Positions 1 through 9,941 are shown, counted from the first letter of the stretch. The stretch: DNA of 64,000 nt from an uncultured Verrucomicrobiae bacterium (GCA_951813855.1 OX638380.1:1442876-1506875), one strand, 5' to 3'. Made by a program: numbers and translations. Notes: generated by a model not told the origin, from the sequence alone.

Positions 1-1361
1 TCCTTAACCGTGAAGAGAAAATGGGCTCCGTTAACCAACACGATGGCATCGGCCATGACTCGGTTAGTATGGAGCGCATCGATCGTAATGATGGCTCCCC
101 GGATATCGACATCCTCCAAGAGAGCCGCCATCGCCGCCTGTTCGCCGCCTTGGTCTCGGCAACTGCGAACGGCGAGGGGCACCGCATCTTGATGGCGCAC
201 GAGGATGACGGTCTCGAAATGGTCTTTGCTGTTGCGATTAGCTCCGTTGATCCGCTTCCCGTCGGCAGCCAAGGCTTCCAAGGGTTGTCGAGTCAATTGG
301 GCCGTTACCCAGCGGTGAGTTACCGTTTGCAACGCTTCCGGATCCGTCTCGGTCATGACCCGGTGAATCGTCGCGAGAGACGGGGCCACGCAACGGCCCT
401 TGGCGTTGCGCCACGCCCCGAGAGTCTGCAATTGGTTTGGCGTCATTTTTTGGGCGTAACGCGAAGTCGCCAAGGGGCCGACCTTGCCGGCCAATCGAGC
501 TAAGATGCAGATAGCGAGGACCATTTCCAGCCGATGTTTGCGTCCTTGTGCCCGGCGAAAATCAGCCGTTTCCGCTAGCAGTTGCACCAATGATTTCAAC
601 TGTTTCGGAGACGTTTCTACCCGCTGCACCTGGGGGCCCCAAGACGGATCGTCCTGACGCTTCCTTAATCGGGAACCGGCTTGGGGCCGCAAGGGATAAA
701 CGTACCTTTCCTTCTTGATATTGTGCCGGGCGGTATAGCGTCCGTTGCTGCGAGCGTAGCCTTGCGATTGCCCTACCGCCCGCCAATTCCCCGCGCGATA
801 GATCGTGCCCGCGAAGTGTCGGGGATCGACGAAAGTTTCGGCCAATTCCAGCGGATGACCCCAGGTCCGTTGCCAATCGGCACTCAGCCGGCGCAGCATT
901 TTGGCCATGACGCAGCTCCCCAGATTGCGCACTTCGCCCCGCTCGGTAAGCAGGAGGAATCGGGTATTGTTGGCAATCAAATGAAGCCGACGAAACTGCT
1001 CTCGTTTTTTCCATCCGAGCCACTTGTCTCGCGGGCGACACTTGAACACTCCACTTTGCCAGCCGGCTAACGCCAACCACCGGCCTCGGTACTCGGCAAC
1101 ATAACGCAGCCCGCGTCCGGCAAAGCCTTTGAAACCCAAATAATGGTTCTGATCCATCAGCGAATCCCAGCGTCTTCGCTCACTGCTCTTCACCAATCGA
1201 ACGGTCACCCGCTTGAGGTTGAATTTGGCGTCCCTGAGGAACCAATAACGACCGGAGAATGAAAAAGCCAGCTTTATTTTCCCATTTCGAAGGCGCTAAA
1301 GTTTCGGCTCTCTGGTGAAGGGAAAAAGCGAATATGTCCCGAAATCGGTGACACAGGCCTC
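1..1361 (-). pseudogene. DruA-like/ISAs1 transposase, copy 1, inactivated
   Basis: Reverse-strand reading frame homologous to the 637-residue transposase at 48950-50863, running off the left window edge. Two lesions are visible. The start codon position (1359-1361) reads GAG where the other copy has GTG. Codon 22, CAG in the other copy, is TAG here (1296-1298). Beyond the stop the frame stays open to the window edge and keeps the DUF4338-like region (motifs like LHLIANN and RGLRYVAEY) and part of the DDE catalytic region. A restart at GTG (1206-1208) is possible but would remove the first 51 residues. I therefore call it a pseudogene, also truncated by the window. Confidence 0.75.
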
Positions 1362-1386
1362 TAGCGATTAGCGTGAAAAAACCCTG
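1..1386 (-). mobile_element. ISAs1-type element, copy 1 (right end only, decayed)
   Basis: This stretch aligns without net indel to 49503-50888 at a constant offset of 49502, by eye with only scattered substitutions. The outer end is at 1386 (sequence ...AAAAAACCCTG), matching the end of the complete copy. The other end lies outside the window, so the target duplication cannot be checked. The first outside bases after 1386 begin AAGCCGGCG. Confidence 0.8.
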
Positions 1387-1405
1387 AAGCCGGCGCCGGT
1401 ATTAC

Positions 1406-1434
1406 TTGACGCCCTGGGCAAAATAAGATAGACT
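1406..1434 (+). promoter_or_regulatory. Candidate sigma70-type promoter
   Basis: TTGACG (1406-1411), a 17-base spacer and TAGACT (1429-1434) lie just outside the ISAs1 end and point toward the small membrane-protein gene. This is pattern matching only. Confidence 0.3.
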
Positions 1435-1675
1435 CGGCAGCAATGCCCCCCGAGCGAGCCCATCACGGCGTGCGCTCCGGTGCGAGTGCCGCGCCACCTG
1501 AAGCGCACGCCGGAAAGGAGAGCTGTCCCGAATTCCATTTCCGGGGACTGACCCCCAATTCAACCGTCTTTCGCCAAAAGGACCCCAATCTGATGGAACC
1601 ATCGTTATAAACAAAATCACTCAAATCCTCCTGACAGCCACCGCCTTCGCGCCGATTCTCCTGGTTTGTGCCACG

Positions 1676-2164
1676 ATGTTGGCTCTCACCCCAGGGGCAT
1701 TCTGGGCCGCCACCAGTTTTGCCGTTGTTTGCGTTTTGCTGGTTCTGGCGTGTCTCTTGTTGCTCCGGGTCGTCAAAACCGACTCCCCGTCGAGGGAATT
1801 TCGCCCCGAATCCGTCAAACCGGTCGACAAGGAGGTATTGACGCCTCTGGTGATCTATCTCCTGCCGTACCTCACCCAACAGTCTATGCTTTCAATTTTC
1901 GGTCCTAGTTTGTTTACGTGGGGTTTGCTCCTGTTCGTCATCTGCGTATTCCCCGCCGTCAGTTACAACTTCACGTTCAATCCGTTACTCACCATCCTCG
2001 GCTATCGCTTTTACCAAGCGACCGAAACGAACGGAATGCCTCATATCCTCATCACCAACCGACCGTTGGACCAATCGGGCAAGACGCTTGACGTCACTCT
2101 GCTCTCGGAGTGCTTGCTGGTCGAAAAAAAGCGCTCTCTACCGGCTAATCCGGCTACCGAATAA
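1676..2164 (+). CDS. Small multi-pass membrane protein, unrecognised
   Basis: I do not recognise the family. From ATG 1676 the 162-residue product has a hydrophobic segment at about residues 10-34 and another hydrophobic stretch at about 55-100 with two likely membrane spans, then a hydrophilic tail of about 60 residues ending in LLVEKKRSLPANPATE. The reading frame stays open upstream. From a non-standard ATA at 1607 it would begin MNKITQILLTATAFAPILL, which looks like a natural N-terminus with one more membrane span. The true start may therefore be ATA, or the original ATG may have mutated. There is no clear ribosome binding site at 1676. It stands alone between an IS end and a gene-poor stretch. 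Confidence 0.5.
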   Translation: MLALTPGAFWAATSFAVVCVLLVLACLLLLRVVKTDSPSREFRPESVKPVDKEVLTPLVIYLLPYLTQQSMLSIFGPSLFTWGLLLFVICVFPAVSYNFTFNPLLTILGYRFYQATETNGMPHILITNRPLDQSGKTLDVTLLSECLLVEKKRSLPANPATE

Positions 2165-2760
2165 CGTCCCGAGCTGTCGGCGATGGGCGGAGAACGTGAA
2201 GTTCGTTAGCCGGCAACAGCTACCACGAAAGTAAGGAGCCGTCAGCCTGACCGAGCCCCATCGAACGCCCCGACCGCGTCGTGATGCGATTCCGGTCCGC
2301 CGGTCGGCCCGCCCGCAATCGGCGCCGCAACCCGGAGCGAACGCTCCAACCGTTGCCGCCCGGATCGAAACCCGAACCTGAGCGCCGACGGCGAGTCCAC
2401 CGAAACTCGGGAGATTCCCGGCGCCTCCGTGCCGTAGCGACGATTCCGACTCGGAGCCGAGCTTGTCCCGCAAGGGGTGCCGGGCGAGAATTCGAACTCG
2501 CAACCGGAGGTTCCCGAACGGCGCAATCACCCGAAGGCGCCCGGGAAAGCGCACCCGGCAACGGGCCGAATCCCCAAGTGGCGCCGCGGCCCATCCCGCC
2601 TCGCGATATCGCACCGGAACCGCCTCAGACGCCCGCTCGCGACCGCCTTCCGGGACGGCCGGCTCCGTTTCTTCCAACTTTGGGTCAATTTGATCTTGAC
2701 TATCCCTTTCGGAAAGCCGAGTATGTCCGACCGATTGCTTTATAACTGTGTTGCGGAGAT
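2165..2760. other. Gene-poor GC-rich stretch upstream of nusA
   Basis: About 600 bases with no convincing gene. Open frames exist on both strands but their products are dominated by Arg, Pro and Gly and overlap each other, as expected of non-coding GC-rich DNA. rimP, the usual gene before nusA, is not present here. Confidence 0.5.
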
Positions 2761-2767
2761 AAGTGGA

Positions 2768-2791
2768 GTCGGCACAATGGCCGGCTTTTTT
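2768..2791 (+). terminator. Terminator-like hairpin in the nusA leader
   Basis: GTCGGC (2768-2773) pairs with GCCGGC (2780-2785), one pair being G-U, across a 6-base loop, and is followed by six T (2786-2791). It sits 24 bases before the nusA start. It could end an upstream transcript or act as an attenuator of the nusA operon. Confidence 0.5.
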
Positions 2792-2814
2792 GTTCCCAAC
2801 GCAGGAAGGAATCT

Positions 2815-4098
2815 GTGATTGTGAACGCCAATTTACTAAAAATGGCCGATCGGATGGCGCTGGAAAAGGGCATCCCCAAGGAGACGATCCTGGAGTATAT
2901 CCAAGACGCCTACCTGTCGGCCGCCAAGAAGATTTGCGTACCCTCGCGGGGATTGCAAGTCCGGATCGACTCGCGAAGCGGCGAATTGCAGGCTATCTCC
3001 CGGCCTTTGGTGGTCGAAAAGGTCGATTCGGAACACGACGAAATCAGCCTCGATCAGGCCCGGAAAATCCGGACGGACGCACAGGTCGGCGAAGAAGTCG
3101 AGATGGTGTTCTCCGCCAAGGAATTCGGGCGGATCGGCTCCCAAACCGTGCGGCAGGCGCTCAATCAAATCCTGCAACGGGACCGCAAGCAGCAGATTCA
3201 AAAACTGTTCCAGGACCGCAAGGGAGATATCGTCAGCGGCTACGTCCACGAATTCCGAAGTTCCAACGTCATCCTGGAACTGGACCCCGAAAAAATCCTG
3301 GCTGTGCTGCCCAGCAGCGAACGCGTGCCCAGCGAAGATTATCAACGGGGCGACCGGATCCGCTGTTACATCAAAGCCATCGAAGACTACGCCAACGGCC
3401 CGGATATCGTGCTTTCCCGTTCCGACCCCGAATTCATCACCAAGCTGTTCAAGATGGAAGTCGCCGAGATCAACGACGGCACGATCGAAATCAAATCGGT
3501 CGCCCGCGAAGCCGGCTTCCGCACCAAACTGGCCGTCTGGTCCAATAATCCCAAAGTCGATCCGGTCGGCGCCTGCGTCGGCTTGCGGGGCCAGCGGGTG
3601 AAAAACATCGTTCGGGAATTGAACAACGAACGAATCGATATCATCCCGTGGGACACCGACTTGCGCACCTTGGTCACCAACGCCCTGTCGCCGGTTTCCA
3701 TCTTGGCGTTCGAATTCGATGAAGTGGCGCGCCGGGCCAAGATTCAGGTCAAACCCGAACAACTTTCCCTGGCGATCGGCAAAAAGGGCTTGAACGCCCG
3801 GCTGACGTCCCGGCTCTGCAAATGCCACATCGACATTCAACCCCGCAAGACCGCCGAATTGGGCTTCGCGGAAAAAGTCGCCCGCACCGTCGACGCGTTC
3901 GCGGCCATCGACGGCATCTCCCGGGAGCAAGCGACCATCCTGGTCAACAGCGGCTTCCATACCCTGAACGATTTGCTCCACGCGGAATTGGAGGATCTCC
4001 GGAACATCGCTGAACTGGGTGCGGACGCCGAACGGATTCTCGAGTCGGTCAAAAAAGAGTCCACCCGGCGACTATCAAAACTGGAGGAAATACACTAG
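2815..4098 (+). CDS. nusA: Transcription termination/antitermination factor NusA
   Basis: 427 residues. NusA binds RNA polymerase and nascent RNA and modulates pausing, termination and antitermination. Visible in order: the N-terminal RNAP-binding domain (about 1-130, ...MALEKGIPKETILEYIQDAYL), an S1 domain (about 136-205), two KH domains (about 210-350; GACVGLRGQRVKNI and LAIGKKGLNARL), and a helix-hairpin-helix type tail (about 370-420; ISREQATILVNSGFHTLNDLL). The start is GTG 2815 or GTG 2821. The purine-rich AGGAAGGA (2803-2810) fits either, with better spacing to 2821. It heads a nusA-infB-rbfA operon, the order common in bacteria although rimP is missing. A hairpin with a T-tract lies in its leader. 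Confidence 0.95.
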   Translation: MIVNANLLKMADRMALEKGIPKETILEYIQDAYLSAAKKICVPSRGLQVRIDSRSGELQAISRPLVVEKVDSEHDEISLDQARKIRTDAQVGEEVEMVFSAKEFGRIGSQTVRQALNQILQRDRKQQIQKLFQDRKGDIVSGYVHEFRSSNVILELDPEKILAVLPSSERVPSEDYQRGDRIRCYIKAIEDYANGPDIVLSRSDPEFITKLFKMEVAEINDGTIEIKSVAREAGFRTKLAVWSNNPKVDPVGACVGLRGQRVKNIVRELNNERIDIIPWDTDLRTLVTNALSPVSILAFEFDEVARRAKIQVKPEQLSLAIGKKGLNARLTSRLCKCHIDIQPRKTAELGFAEKVARTVDAFAAIDGISREQATILVNSGFHTLNDLLHAELEDLRNIAELGADAERILESVKKESTRRLSKLEEIH

Positions 4099-4172
4099 AG
4101 TCTTTCGCCAACCGTTCGACCATACGGCGGAAATGCTTTTCCCGCTCTCTCTTCGGCAGTAACTCAAATCTT

Positions 4173-6770
4173 ATGCCCATCCGGATCTACGAAATCGCGA
4201 AAAAACTCGGCATGCCCAGCAAGGAAGTTCTCGAGCGAGCCAAAGAATTAAAGATCAACGCCACCGTCCCTTCCAACACGCTCGACAAAATCACCGCGGA
4301 ATACTTGATCGATTACCTCCAGAAACCCGCCCCCGAATCCGCCGAGACGCCGGCCGCCGGGCAGCCGGCCGAACAGGGCATCGAAATTATCACCGGCAAG
4401 CGGGAACCCGAATCCGCTCCGCCGCCGGAACCGTTGGATCAAGGCATCGAAATCATCACCGACAAACAGGAAGGCGACCGCGAAGCGCCGCCGGAACCTC
4501 CGGAACAGGGCATCGAAATCATCAAGCACAAACAAGAGGCCGAAACCGTGGCGCCACCGGAACCGGCTGCGCCGGCCGAGCCGGTGCCGGGCGAGGTCGC
4601 CGACGTGCCCGAAGGGTCGCCGGCCGGCGACGATTCGCCGCAGGCGGACGAAACCGCCGCGCCGCCCGAGGAGCCGGATCCGGCCGTGGCCGCCGAGGAA
4701 TCCTCGGCTGAAACCGAGGCCCCGGCCGAAGCCGCCGATCCTCCCGCGGCTGCCGACGACGAACTCGAGTCCGACGAAGAAGAAAGCCCCGGCCTGGGAG
4801 CCAAGATCGGGTTCATCAAACTGTCGCGGAACATGCAGGGCCGCTCACGTTCGGATCACCCGGCCGGCCGGCGTTACGAGAACCGCCGCAAAAGCAACCG
4901 CAAATCCGAACGGGCGGAAGCCAATCGGGACGCCGAACGGAAAGCGTCTCATCCCAAACCGAAATACGTCGCCCCGGTGGACGCCAAACCGCTGACGCTC
5001 AAGCAGCCGGTTATCGTTCGGGACCTGGCGGAAGTGCTGCATCGCAAACCCTTTCAGATCATCGCCGATCTGATGGAATTAAACGTCTTCGCCACCGTCG
5101 ATCAGACGGTCGAAGAGTTCTACGCCAAACAGATTTGCGCCAAATACGGCTACCGCTTCGAAAGCAAACGGCGGGAAAAAGGCGCCGGGGTCACCCGCCA
5201 ACAGGACATCGTCAACCTGGACGTCGACGACGAAGAAAGCGATCTGGTCTCCCGCCCGCCGGTAGTGACCATCATGGGCCACGTCGACCACGGCAAGACG
5301 ACCCTGCTGGACGTGATCCGCAAATCGAACGTCGTCTCGGGAGAGGCCGGCGGCATTACCCAGCACATCGGCGCCTACACCATTCATTTCCCCCACCCGG
5401 AACGGCCGCAACAGTTGCAACAGATCACCTTCCTGGACACTCCCGGCCATGCCGCCTTCAGCGCGATGCGAGCGAGAGGGGCCAACGTGACCGACTTGGT
5501 CATCTTGGTCGTGGCCGCCAACGACGGCATCAAACCGCAAACCCTCGAGGCTCTCAATCACGCCAAGGCGGCCCACGTCCCCATCATCGTCGCGGTCAAC
5601 AAGATCGACTTGCCCGGGGCCAATCCGATCAACGTCCGGCAACAACTTCAGGATCGCGGTCTGGTGTGCGAAGAATGGGGCGGCGAAACCATTTTCGTCG
5701 ACATTTCGGCGCTGAACGCCACCGGCATCGATATCCTCCTCGAGATGGTGCTGCTCCAAGCGGAAATTCTGGAACTGCGGGCCAATCCCAACCGGGCCGC
5801 CGTCGGCAACGTGATCGAATCGGGCATGAAACAAGGCGGCCCCATCGCGACCGTGCTCGTCCGCAAAGGGACGCTGAAAATCGGCGACGCCATGCTTTGC
5901 GGGCCGAACTGGGGCCGGGTCAAGGCCCTGATCAACGAAGACGGGAAACGGCTCAAGAAAGCGACGCCCTCGGTGGCCGTCAGAGTGCTGGGACTCAACG
6001 GCGCACCCGAAGCCGGCCTGCAGTTCAACGTGCTGGGCACCGAAAAACAGGCCCGGCGGCTGGCCGAATCGACGGTCGAAGCCAGCCGGCGCAAGAGCGC
6101 CGAAAAACGCAGCTCCGTGACCCTCGAAAACTTGTTCGACACCCTCTCGGCCGACACCGCCAAGTTGCTCAAGGTCGTCATCAAGGCGGACACTCAGGGT
6201 TCGGCGGAAGCGATCGTCGATTCGCTCAAGAATATCGATTCTCAAAAGGTCAAGCTGGACGTCGTCCACAGCGGGGTCGGCTCAATCAACGAAAGCGACA
6301 TTATGCTGGCCTCGGCTTCCAAGGCCGTGGTCATCGGCTTTCAGACCCGGATCGATACCGGCATCGCCGACATCGCCAAGCACGAAAGCGTGCAGATCAA
6401 ACTCTATTCCATCATCTACGAACTGATCGACCAAGTCCGGGAAGCCATGGCCGGATTGCTGGACCCGATCACCAAGGCCCGCGTCAACGGGGTCGCCGAA
6501 ATCCGGAAAATCTTCGAAATCTCCAAGGGCAGCCGGGTCGCCGGCTGCATCGTCAATCAGGGGAAATTCGAGCGCGGCCCGGCCCGGGTGCTTCGCAAAG
6601 GCGACTTGATCTTCGAAGGCCGCACCCATTCGCTCCGGCGGTTTCAGGACGAAGTCACCGAAGTGAGGGCCGGGATGGAATGCGGCATTCGGATCGACCG
6701 CTACAACGACTTCCAGGAAGGCGACACGATCGAAAGCTTCACCCTGGAGGAAGTAGCCCAAAAACTGTAG
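4173..6770 (+). CDS. infB: Translation initiation factor IF-2
   Basis: 865 residues. This GTPase delivers initiator tRNA to the 30S subunit and promotes subunit joining. The N-terminus ([21 protein letters not shown]) is an IF2_N domain. Next comes an acidic Pro/Glu/Ala-rich linker (about 50-210) holding three copies of an EQGIEII-type repeat, then a second IF2_N-like region (about 275-330). The GTPase domain follows: GHVDHGKT near residue 369, DTPGHAAF, and NKID. The C-terminal domains II-IV follow and end [17 protein letters not shown]. It lies 74 bases after nusA and 25 before rbfA, in the same operon. The internal repeat in the linker is unusual but consistent with its flexible role. Confidence 0.96.
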   Translation: MPIRIYEIAKKLGMPSKEVLERAKELKINATVPSNTLDKITAEYLIDYLQKPAPESAETPAAGQPAEQGIEIITGKREPESAPPPEPLDQGIEIITDKQEGDREAPPEPPEQGIEIIKHKQEAETVAPPEPAAPAEPVPGEVADVPEGSPAGDDSPQADETAAPPEEPDPAVAAEESSAETEAPAEAADPPAAADDELESDEEESPGLGAKIGFIKLSRNMQGRSRSDHPAGRRYENRRKSNRKSERAEANRDAERKASHPKPKYVAPVDAKPLTLKQPVIVRDLAEVLHRKPFQIIADLMELNVFATVDQTVEEFYAKQICAKYGYRFESKRREKGAGVTRQQDIVNLDVDDEESDLVSRPPVVTIMGHVDHGKTTLLDVIRKSNVVSGEAGGITQHIGAYTIHFPHPERPQQLQQITFLDTPGHAAFSAMRARGANVTDLVILVVAANDGIKPQTLEALNHAKAAHVPIIVAVNKIDLPGANPINVRQQLQDRGLVCEEWGGETIFVDISALNATGIDILLEMVLLQAEILELRANPNRAAVGNVIESGMKQGGPIATVLVRKGTLKIGDAMLCGPNWGRVKALINEDGKRLKKATPSVAVRVLGLNGAPEAGLQFNVLGTEKQARRLAESTVEASRRKSAEKRSSVTLENLFDTLSADTAKLLKVVIKADTQGSAEAIVDSLKNIDSQKVKLDVVHSGVGSINESDIMLASASKAVVIGFQTRIDTGIADIAKHESVQIKLYSIIYELIDQVREAMAGLLDPITKARVNGVAEIRKIFEISKGSRVAGCIVNQGKFERGPARVLRKGDLIFEGRTHSLRRFQDEVTEVRAGMECGIRIDRYNDFQEGDTIESFTLEEVAQKL

Positions 6771-6795
6771 GTCCGCCTCCGGCCCTCGGCTAACC

Positions 6796-7161
6796 ATGGC
6801 CTCGTTGCGACGCCAGAGAGTGCGCGAATTGCTCAAACGGGAAATCGGCGAAATCCTTCGTCAAAAATACCCGTTGCCGCAATTCGGTTTGTTGACGGTC
6901 GTCGACATCCAGTTGTCGAACGATCTCAAAAACGCGACGATCTACGTCGGCGGCAGCGGCGACGGCAAGGAACGGCGCCGCGCCTCCCGGCAACTGAGCA
7001 AGGATCGCGCGGCGCTCCAGCAAGCGGTCGCCGCCAAGGTCGTCCTCAAGTATATCCCCCACCTGCGCTTCGTCATGAACACCGCGATCGAGCAAGGCGA
7101 CCGCGTGCTCGATATCATCGACGAACTCGAACGAGCGAATCCCGGTAATTTTCCGGAATGA
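6796..7161 (+). CDS. rbfA: Ribosome-binding factor A
   Basis: 121 residues, normal for RbfA, a single KH-type domain protein that binds the immature 30S subunit and helps mature 16S rRNA. Family signatures are visible at the N-terminus (RQRVRELLKREIGEIL), in the centre (LTVVDIQLSNDLKNATIYV) and near the end (YIPHLRFVMNTAIEQGDRV). Its stop overlaps the start of nrnA (ATGA, 7158-7161), indicating translational coupling. It follows infB by 25 bases. Confidence 0.93.
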   Translation: MASLRRQRVRELLKREIGEILRQKYPLPQFGLLTVVDIQLSNDLKNATIYVGGSGDGKERRRASRQLSKDRAALQQAVAAKVVLKYIPHLRFVMNTAIEQGDRVLDIIDELERANPGNFPE

Positions 7162-8150
7162 ATTCCGAACCGAAAATCATCCAGCGCATCCTCGAGGCCA
7201 TCAAACAACACCGCCGGTTCTGCGTGGTGGGGCATCAGATGCCGGACGGCGATTGCGTCGGTTCCCAGCTGGCCTTGGTCATGGCTCTGGTCAACAAGGG
7301 GTACGAAGCGGTCAGTTGGAACCAGGATCCCCTGCCCGGCAAATTGAAATTCCTGAATTTCGACGATCTCTATTCCCAGCCCCGCCCCCATCAATCCTTC
7401 GATTGCGTCATCGCCGTGGATTCGGCCAATCCCGAGCGCCTGGGGGTAGTCAATTCGTACATCCAGGATCGCCAGCTGCTGATCAACATCGATCACCACG
7501 CGAGCAACACCCGCTACGGCGACCTCAACTGGGTGGAATCCGGCGTGCCGTCGTCGGGCGAATTGGTGTACCGCCTGTTCAAGAGCGCCCGCTGGAAGAT
7601 CCGGCCGGAAATCGCCAATTGCCTGTTCACCGCCATCTCGACCGATTCGGGGTCGTTCCAATACCCGACGACGCGTCCCTCAACGTTCCGGTTCGCCGGC
7701 GAGCTCGTGGCCAAGGGAGCCGACCTGGCGACGATTTGCGACGAGGTCTACCAATCCTATTCCCTTTCGCGGGTCAAATTGCTCAAGCACGTCTACAACC
7801 ATTTCAAGCTGACGAACGAAAACCGGATCGCCTATTTCTGGCTGCGGCCCGAGGACTTTCAACGGACCGGCGCTTCCCGCAACGATATCGAAGGACTGAT
7901 CGATCATATCCGCGACATCGAACCGGTCGTCGTCGCCTGCTTGTTCGAGGAAATCGAACCGGAATGCATCCGGGTCAGTTTGCGCAGCAAGAGCTCGGAG
8001 ATCGACGTCAACGCCATCGCCAAACGCTTCGGCGGCGGTGGCCACAAGGCGGCGGCCGGCGCCAAGGTACAAGGCCGCTCCATGACGATCCAGCGGCGCG
8101 TGGTCAAGGCCATCCGCGAAGCCCTTCTGCCTGCCAAAACCGGTGACTGA
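7158..8150 (+). CDS. nrnA: DHH/DHHA1 oligoribonuclease / pAp phosphatase (NrnA-like)
   Basis: 330 residues. NrnA-type enzymes degrade short RNA oligonucleotides from the 5' or 3' end and dephosphorylate 3'-phosphoadenosine 5'-phosphate in the cytoplasm. The DHH domain shows GHQMPDGDCVGS (about residues 24-35), the metal-binding VDSANPERLG and the namesake IDHHASN; the DHHA1 domain ends with FGGGGHKAAAGAKVQG (about 296-311). The ATG overlaps the rbfA stop and the gene overlaps truB by 8 bases, so it is embedded in the operon. The rbfA-nrnA-truB-ribF order is common across bacteria. Confidence 0.92.
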   Translation: MNSEPKIIQRILEAIKQHRRFCVVGHQMPDGDCVGSQLALVMALVNKGYEAVSWNQDPLPGKLKFLNFDDLYSQPRPHQSFDCVIAVDSANPERLGVVNSYIQDRQLLINIDHHASNTRYGDLNWVESGVPSSGELVYRLFKSARWKIRPEIANCLFTAISTDSGSFQYPTTRPSTFRFAGELVAKGADLATICDEVYQSYSLSRVKLLKHVYNHFKLTNENRIAYFWLRPEDFQRTGASRNDIEGLIDHIRDIEPVVVACLFEEIEPECIRVSLRSKSSEIDVNAIAKRFGGGGHKAAAGAKVQGRSMTIQRRVVKAIREALLPAKTGD

Positions 8151-8850
8151 GATCAACGGCATCCTCCTGATCGACAAGGCTACCGGGTGGACTTCGCACG
8201 ACGTCGTCGCGCGCATCCGGGGGCATTACCGCTTTCGCAAGGTCGGCCACTGCGGCACGCTGGATCCCAACGCCACGGGGCTGCTCGTCCTGGTCATCGG
8301 TAAGGCCACCAAGTTTTCCGACCGCTTCATGGCCCAGGACAAGGTATACCACGGCACGATCCGCTTCGGCGAAACGACCAACAGTTACGACGCCGACGGC
8401 GAAATCACCGACATCCGGCAGGTGCCGCCCCTGTCGGTGGAAACGCTCAATCGGGAAACCCGGCCGCTGGTCGGCGATCTCATGCAGGCTCCGCCCATGG
8501 TGTCGGCGGTCAAGATCGACGGCGTCCCCCTGTACAAACTGGCCCGGCAAGGCAAGACGATCGAACGGGCTCCCCGGCTGGTGCACGTCTACCGGTTCGA
8601 TTTCACCGACTACCTCCGCCCCGACGGCCAGTTCCGGATCGCCTGCACCAAGGGCGTCTACGTTCGCAGCCTCGCCCACGAACTCGGGCAAACCATCGGT
8701 TGCGGCGCCCATTTGCGGAGCCTGCGGCGCATCCAATCCGGCAAATTCCAGGTCGAGAACGCGCTGACCGTCGACCGAGTCACGGCCATGCCGCTCTCCG
8801 AGTTGGCGACTCAAGTTATTCCCCTGGATCGGCTCGCCGCCTACCGTTGA
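8143..8850 (+). CDS. truB: tRNA pseudouridine(55) synthase TruB
   Basis: 235 residues from GTG 8143, which overlaps the nrnA end. TruB isomerises U55 of the T-loop of most tRNAs. The catalytic Asp41 lies in GHCGTLDPNATGLL. Other family signatures are NGILLIDKATGWTSHD at the N-terminus, VSAVKIDGVPLYKLAR and the YVRSLAHELG motif. The protein is on the short side, ending soon after the catalytic domain, so a full C-terminal PUA-like extension is absent. Only 11 bases separate it from ribF. Confidence 0.93.
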   Translation: MTEINGILLIDKATGWTSHDVVARIRGHYRFRKVGHCGTLDPNATGLLVLVIGKATKFSDRFMAQDKVYHGTIRFGETTNSYDADGEITDIRQVPPLSVETLNRETRPLVGDLMQAPPMVSAVKIDGVPLYKLARQGKTIERAPRLVHVYRFDFTDYLRPDGQFRIACTKGVYVRSLAHELGQTIGCGAHLRSLRRIQSGKFQVENALTVDRVTAMPLSELATQVIPLDRLAAYR

Positions 8851-8861
8851 GCCCGAGGCGC

Positions 8862-9848
8862 ATGAAGATAATCGCCCGACCCGAAGAGTTCGAAAACGCG
8901 GCCGGCCGCCCCACCTACGGCGCGATCGGCACTTTCGACGGCCTGCATCTCGGGCACCGCTACATCATCGACTACACGGTGCGCCAGGCCGCCGAGAACG
9001 GCGGCCTGGCCTTCGCCGTCACTTTCGACCGCCATCCCGCCGAAGTCATTGCTCCGGAACGGGCTCCCACCCTGATCTATCCCTACGGGAAACGGCTGGA
9101 ACTTCTGAAAGAGACGGCCTTGGACCTGTTCTGGGTAATCAATTTCGATCGCCGTTTCAGCCGCCTAGACCGCTCCGACTTCCTGGCGAACGTTTGCCGG
9201 CATTTTCGCCCGTTAAAGATGATCTGCGTCGGCGCCGATTTCCGGTTCGGCTACCGCCGCACGGGGGACATCGATTTTTTACGGGAACGGTCCCGGAACT
9301 GGGGTTACGCCATTCCCGAGTTGGCCCCGGTCCGCCTCGCCGATCAAATCGTCAGCAGCACGGCGATCCGGGATCGGATCGTCCGGGGCGACCTGGCCGC
9401 CGCCGCCCGCCTGCTGGGACGTCCCTATGCCATCTGCGGCACCATCGTCGCGGGCAAACGGCTCGGCCGGGAACTCGGGTTTCCCACCGCCAATCTGGAT
9501 CCGGGCCGATTGACTTTGCCGCCCTCCGGGGTCTATGCGGCCTGGGTCACGACTCCGGAAGGCCGCTTCCGGGGCGTAGCGAATATCGGCGAGCGCCCCA
9601 CTGTCGAGGCGGACGCCGCCCCAAATGTCGAAGCGCATCTGCTGGATTTTCACGGCGACCTGTATGATCGGCCGATCGAAATCCGGCCGCTCCGGCGCCT
9701 TCGCCCCGAAATGACTTTCCCGTCCCGAGCGGCGCTGCAACGGCAGATCCAGGAGGATACCGTCCGAGCCGCGGCCGAGTTCCCGGAAACGCCCGTGACC
9801 GTCTCCGCGAACCCGCTCCGGAAAAAACCGGAAAAATTGAATTATTAA
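8862..9848 (+). CDS. ribF: Bifunctional riboflavin kinase / FAD synthetase
   Basis: 328 residues from ATG 8862. It phosphorylates riboflavin to FMN and adenylylates FMN to FAD. The N-terminal FAD synthetase domain has GTFDGLHLGH (nucleotidyltransferase HxGH, about residues 24-33), TFDRHPAEV and the VSSTAIRDRI motif. The C-terminal riboflavin kinase domain has GKRLGRELGFPTANLDP (about 198-214). The frame extends upstream to 8700 only inside truB, and the ATG just after the truB stop gives the standard N-terminus MKIIARPEEF. It is the last clear gene of the nusA-ribF operon. Confidence 0.93.
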   Translation: MKIIARPEEFENAAGRPTYGAIGTFDGLHLGHRYIIDYTVRQAAENGGLAFAVTFDRHPAEVIAPERAPTLIYPYGKRLELLKETALDLFWVINFDRRFSRLDRSDFLANVCRHFRPLKMICVGADFRFGYRRTGDIDFLRERSRNWGYAIPELAPVRLADQIVSSTAIRDRIVRGDLAAAARLLGRPYAICGTIVAGKRLGRELGFPTANLDPGRLTLPPSGVYAAWVTTPEGRFRGVANIGERPTVEADAAPNVEAHLLDFHGDLYDRPIEIRPLRRLRPEMTFPSRAALQRQIQEDTVRAAAEFPETPVTVSANPLRKKPEKLNY

Positions 9849-9941
9849 CCGGCTACGTTGTCGATTGACAGAAGGAGCAACTGAGGGGAGTCGACGACGG
9901 TCCGGCGCGTGAGCCGGCCAGCGATCGACCGAAGCATTCCC

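Noticed and set aside
2478-2500. T-arm-like string GCGAG-AATTCGAA-CTCGC suggesting a tRNA on the minus strand
   Set aside because: The loop is 8 bases and no acceptor, D or anticodon arms can be drawn around it.
2281-2745. Long open frame in GC-rich DNA upstream of nusA
   Set aside because: Arg/Pro-dominated product, overlapping frames on both strands, no ribosome binding site or family signature.
2836-3981. 381-codon minus-strand open frame
   Set aside because: Antisense shadow of nusA, which has unmistakable domains.
5135-6793. 552-codon plus-strand frame overlapping infB
   Set aside because: Out-of-frame shadow of infB, Arg/Gly-rich, without domains.
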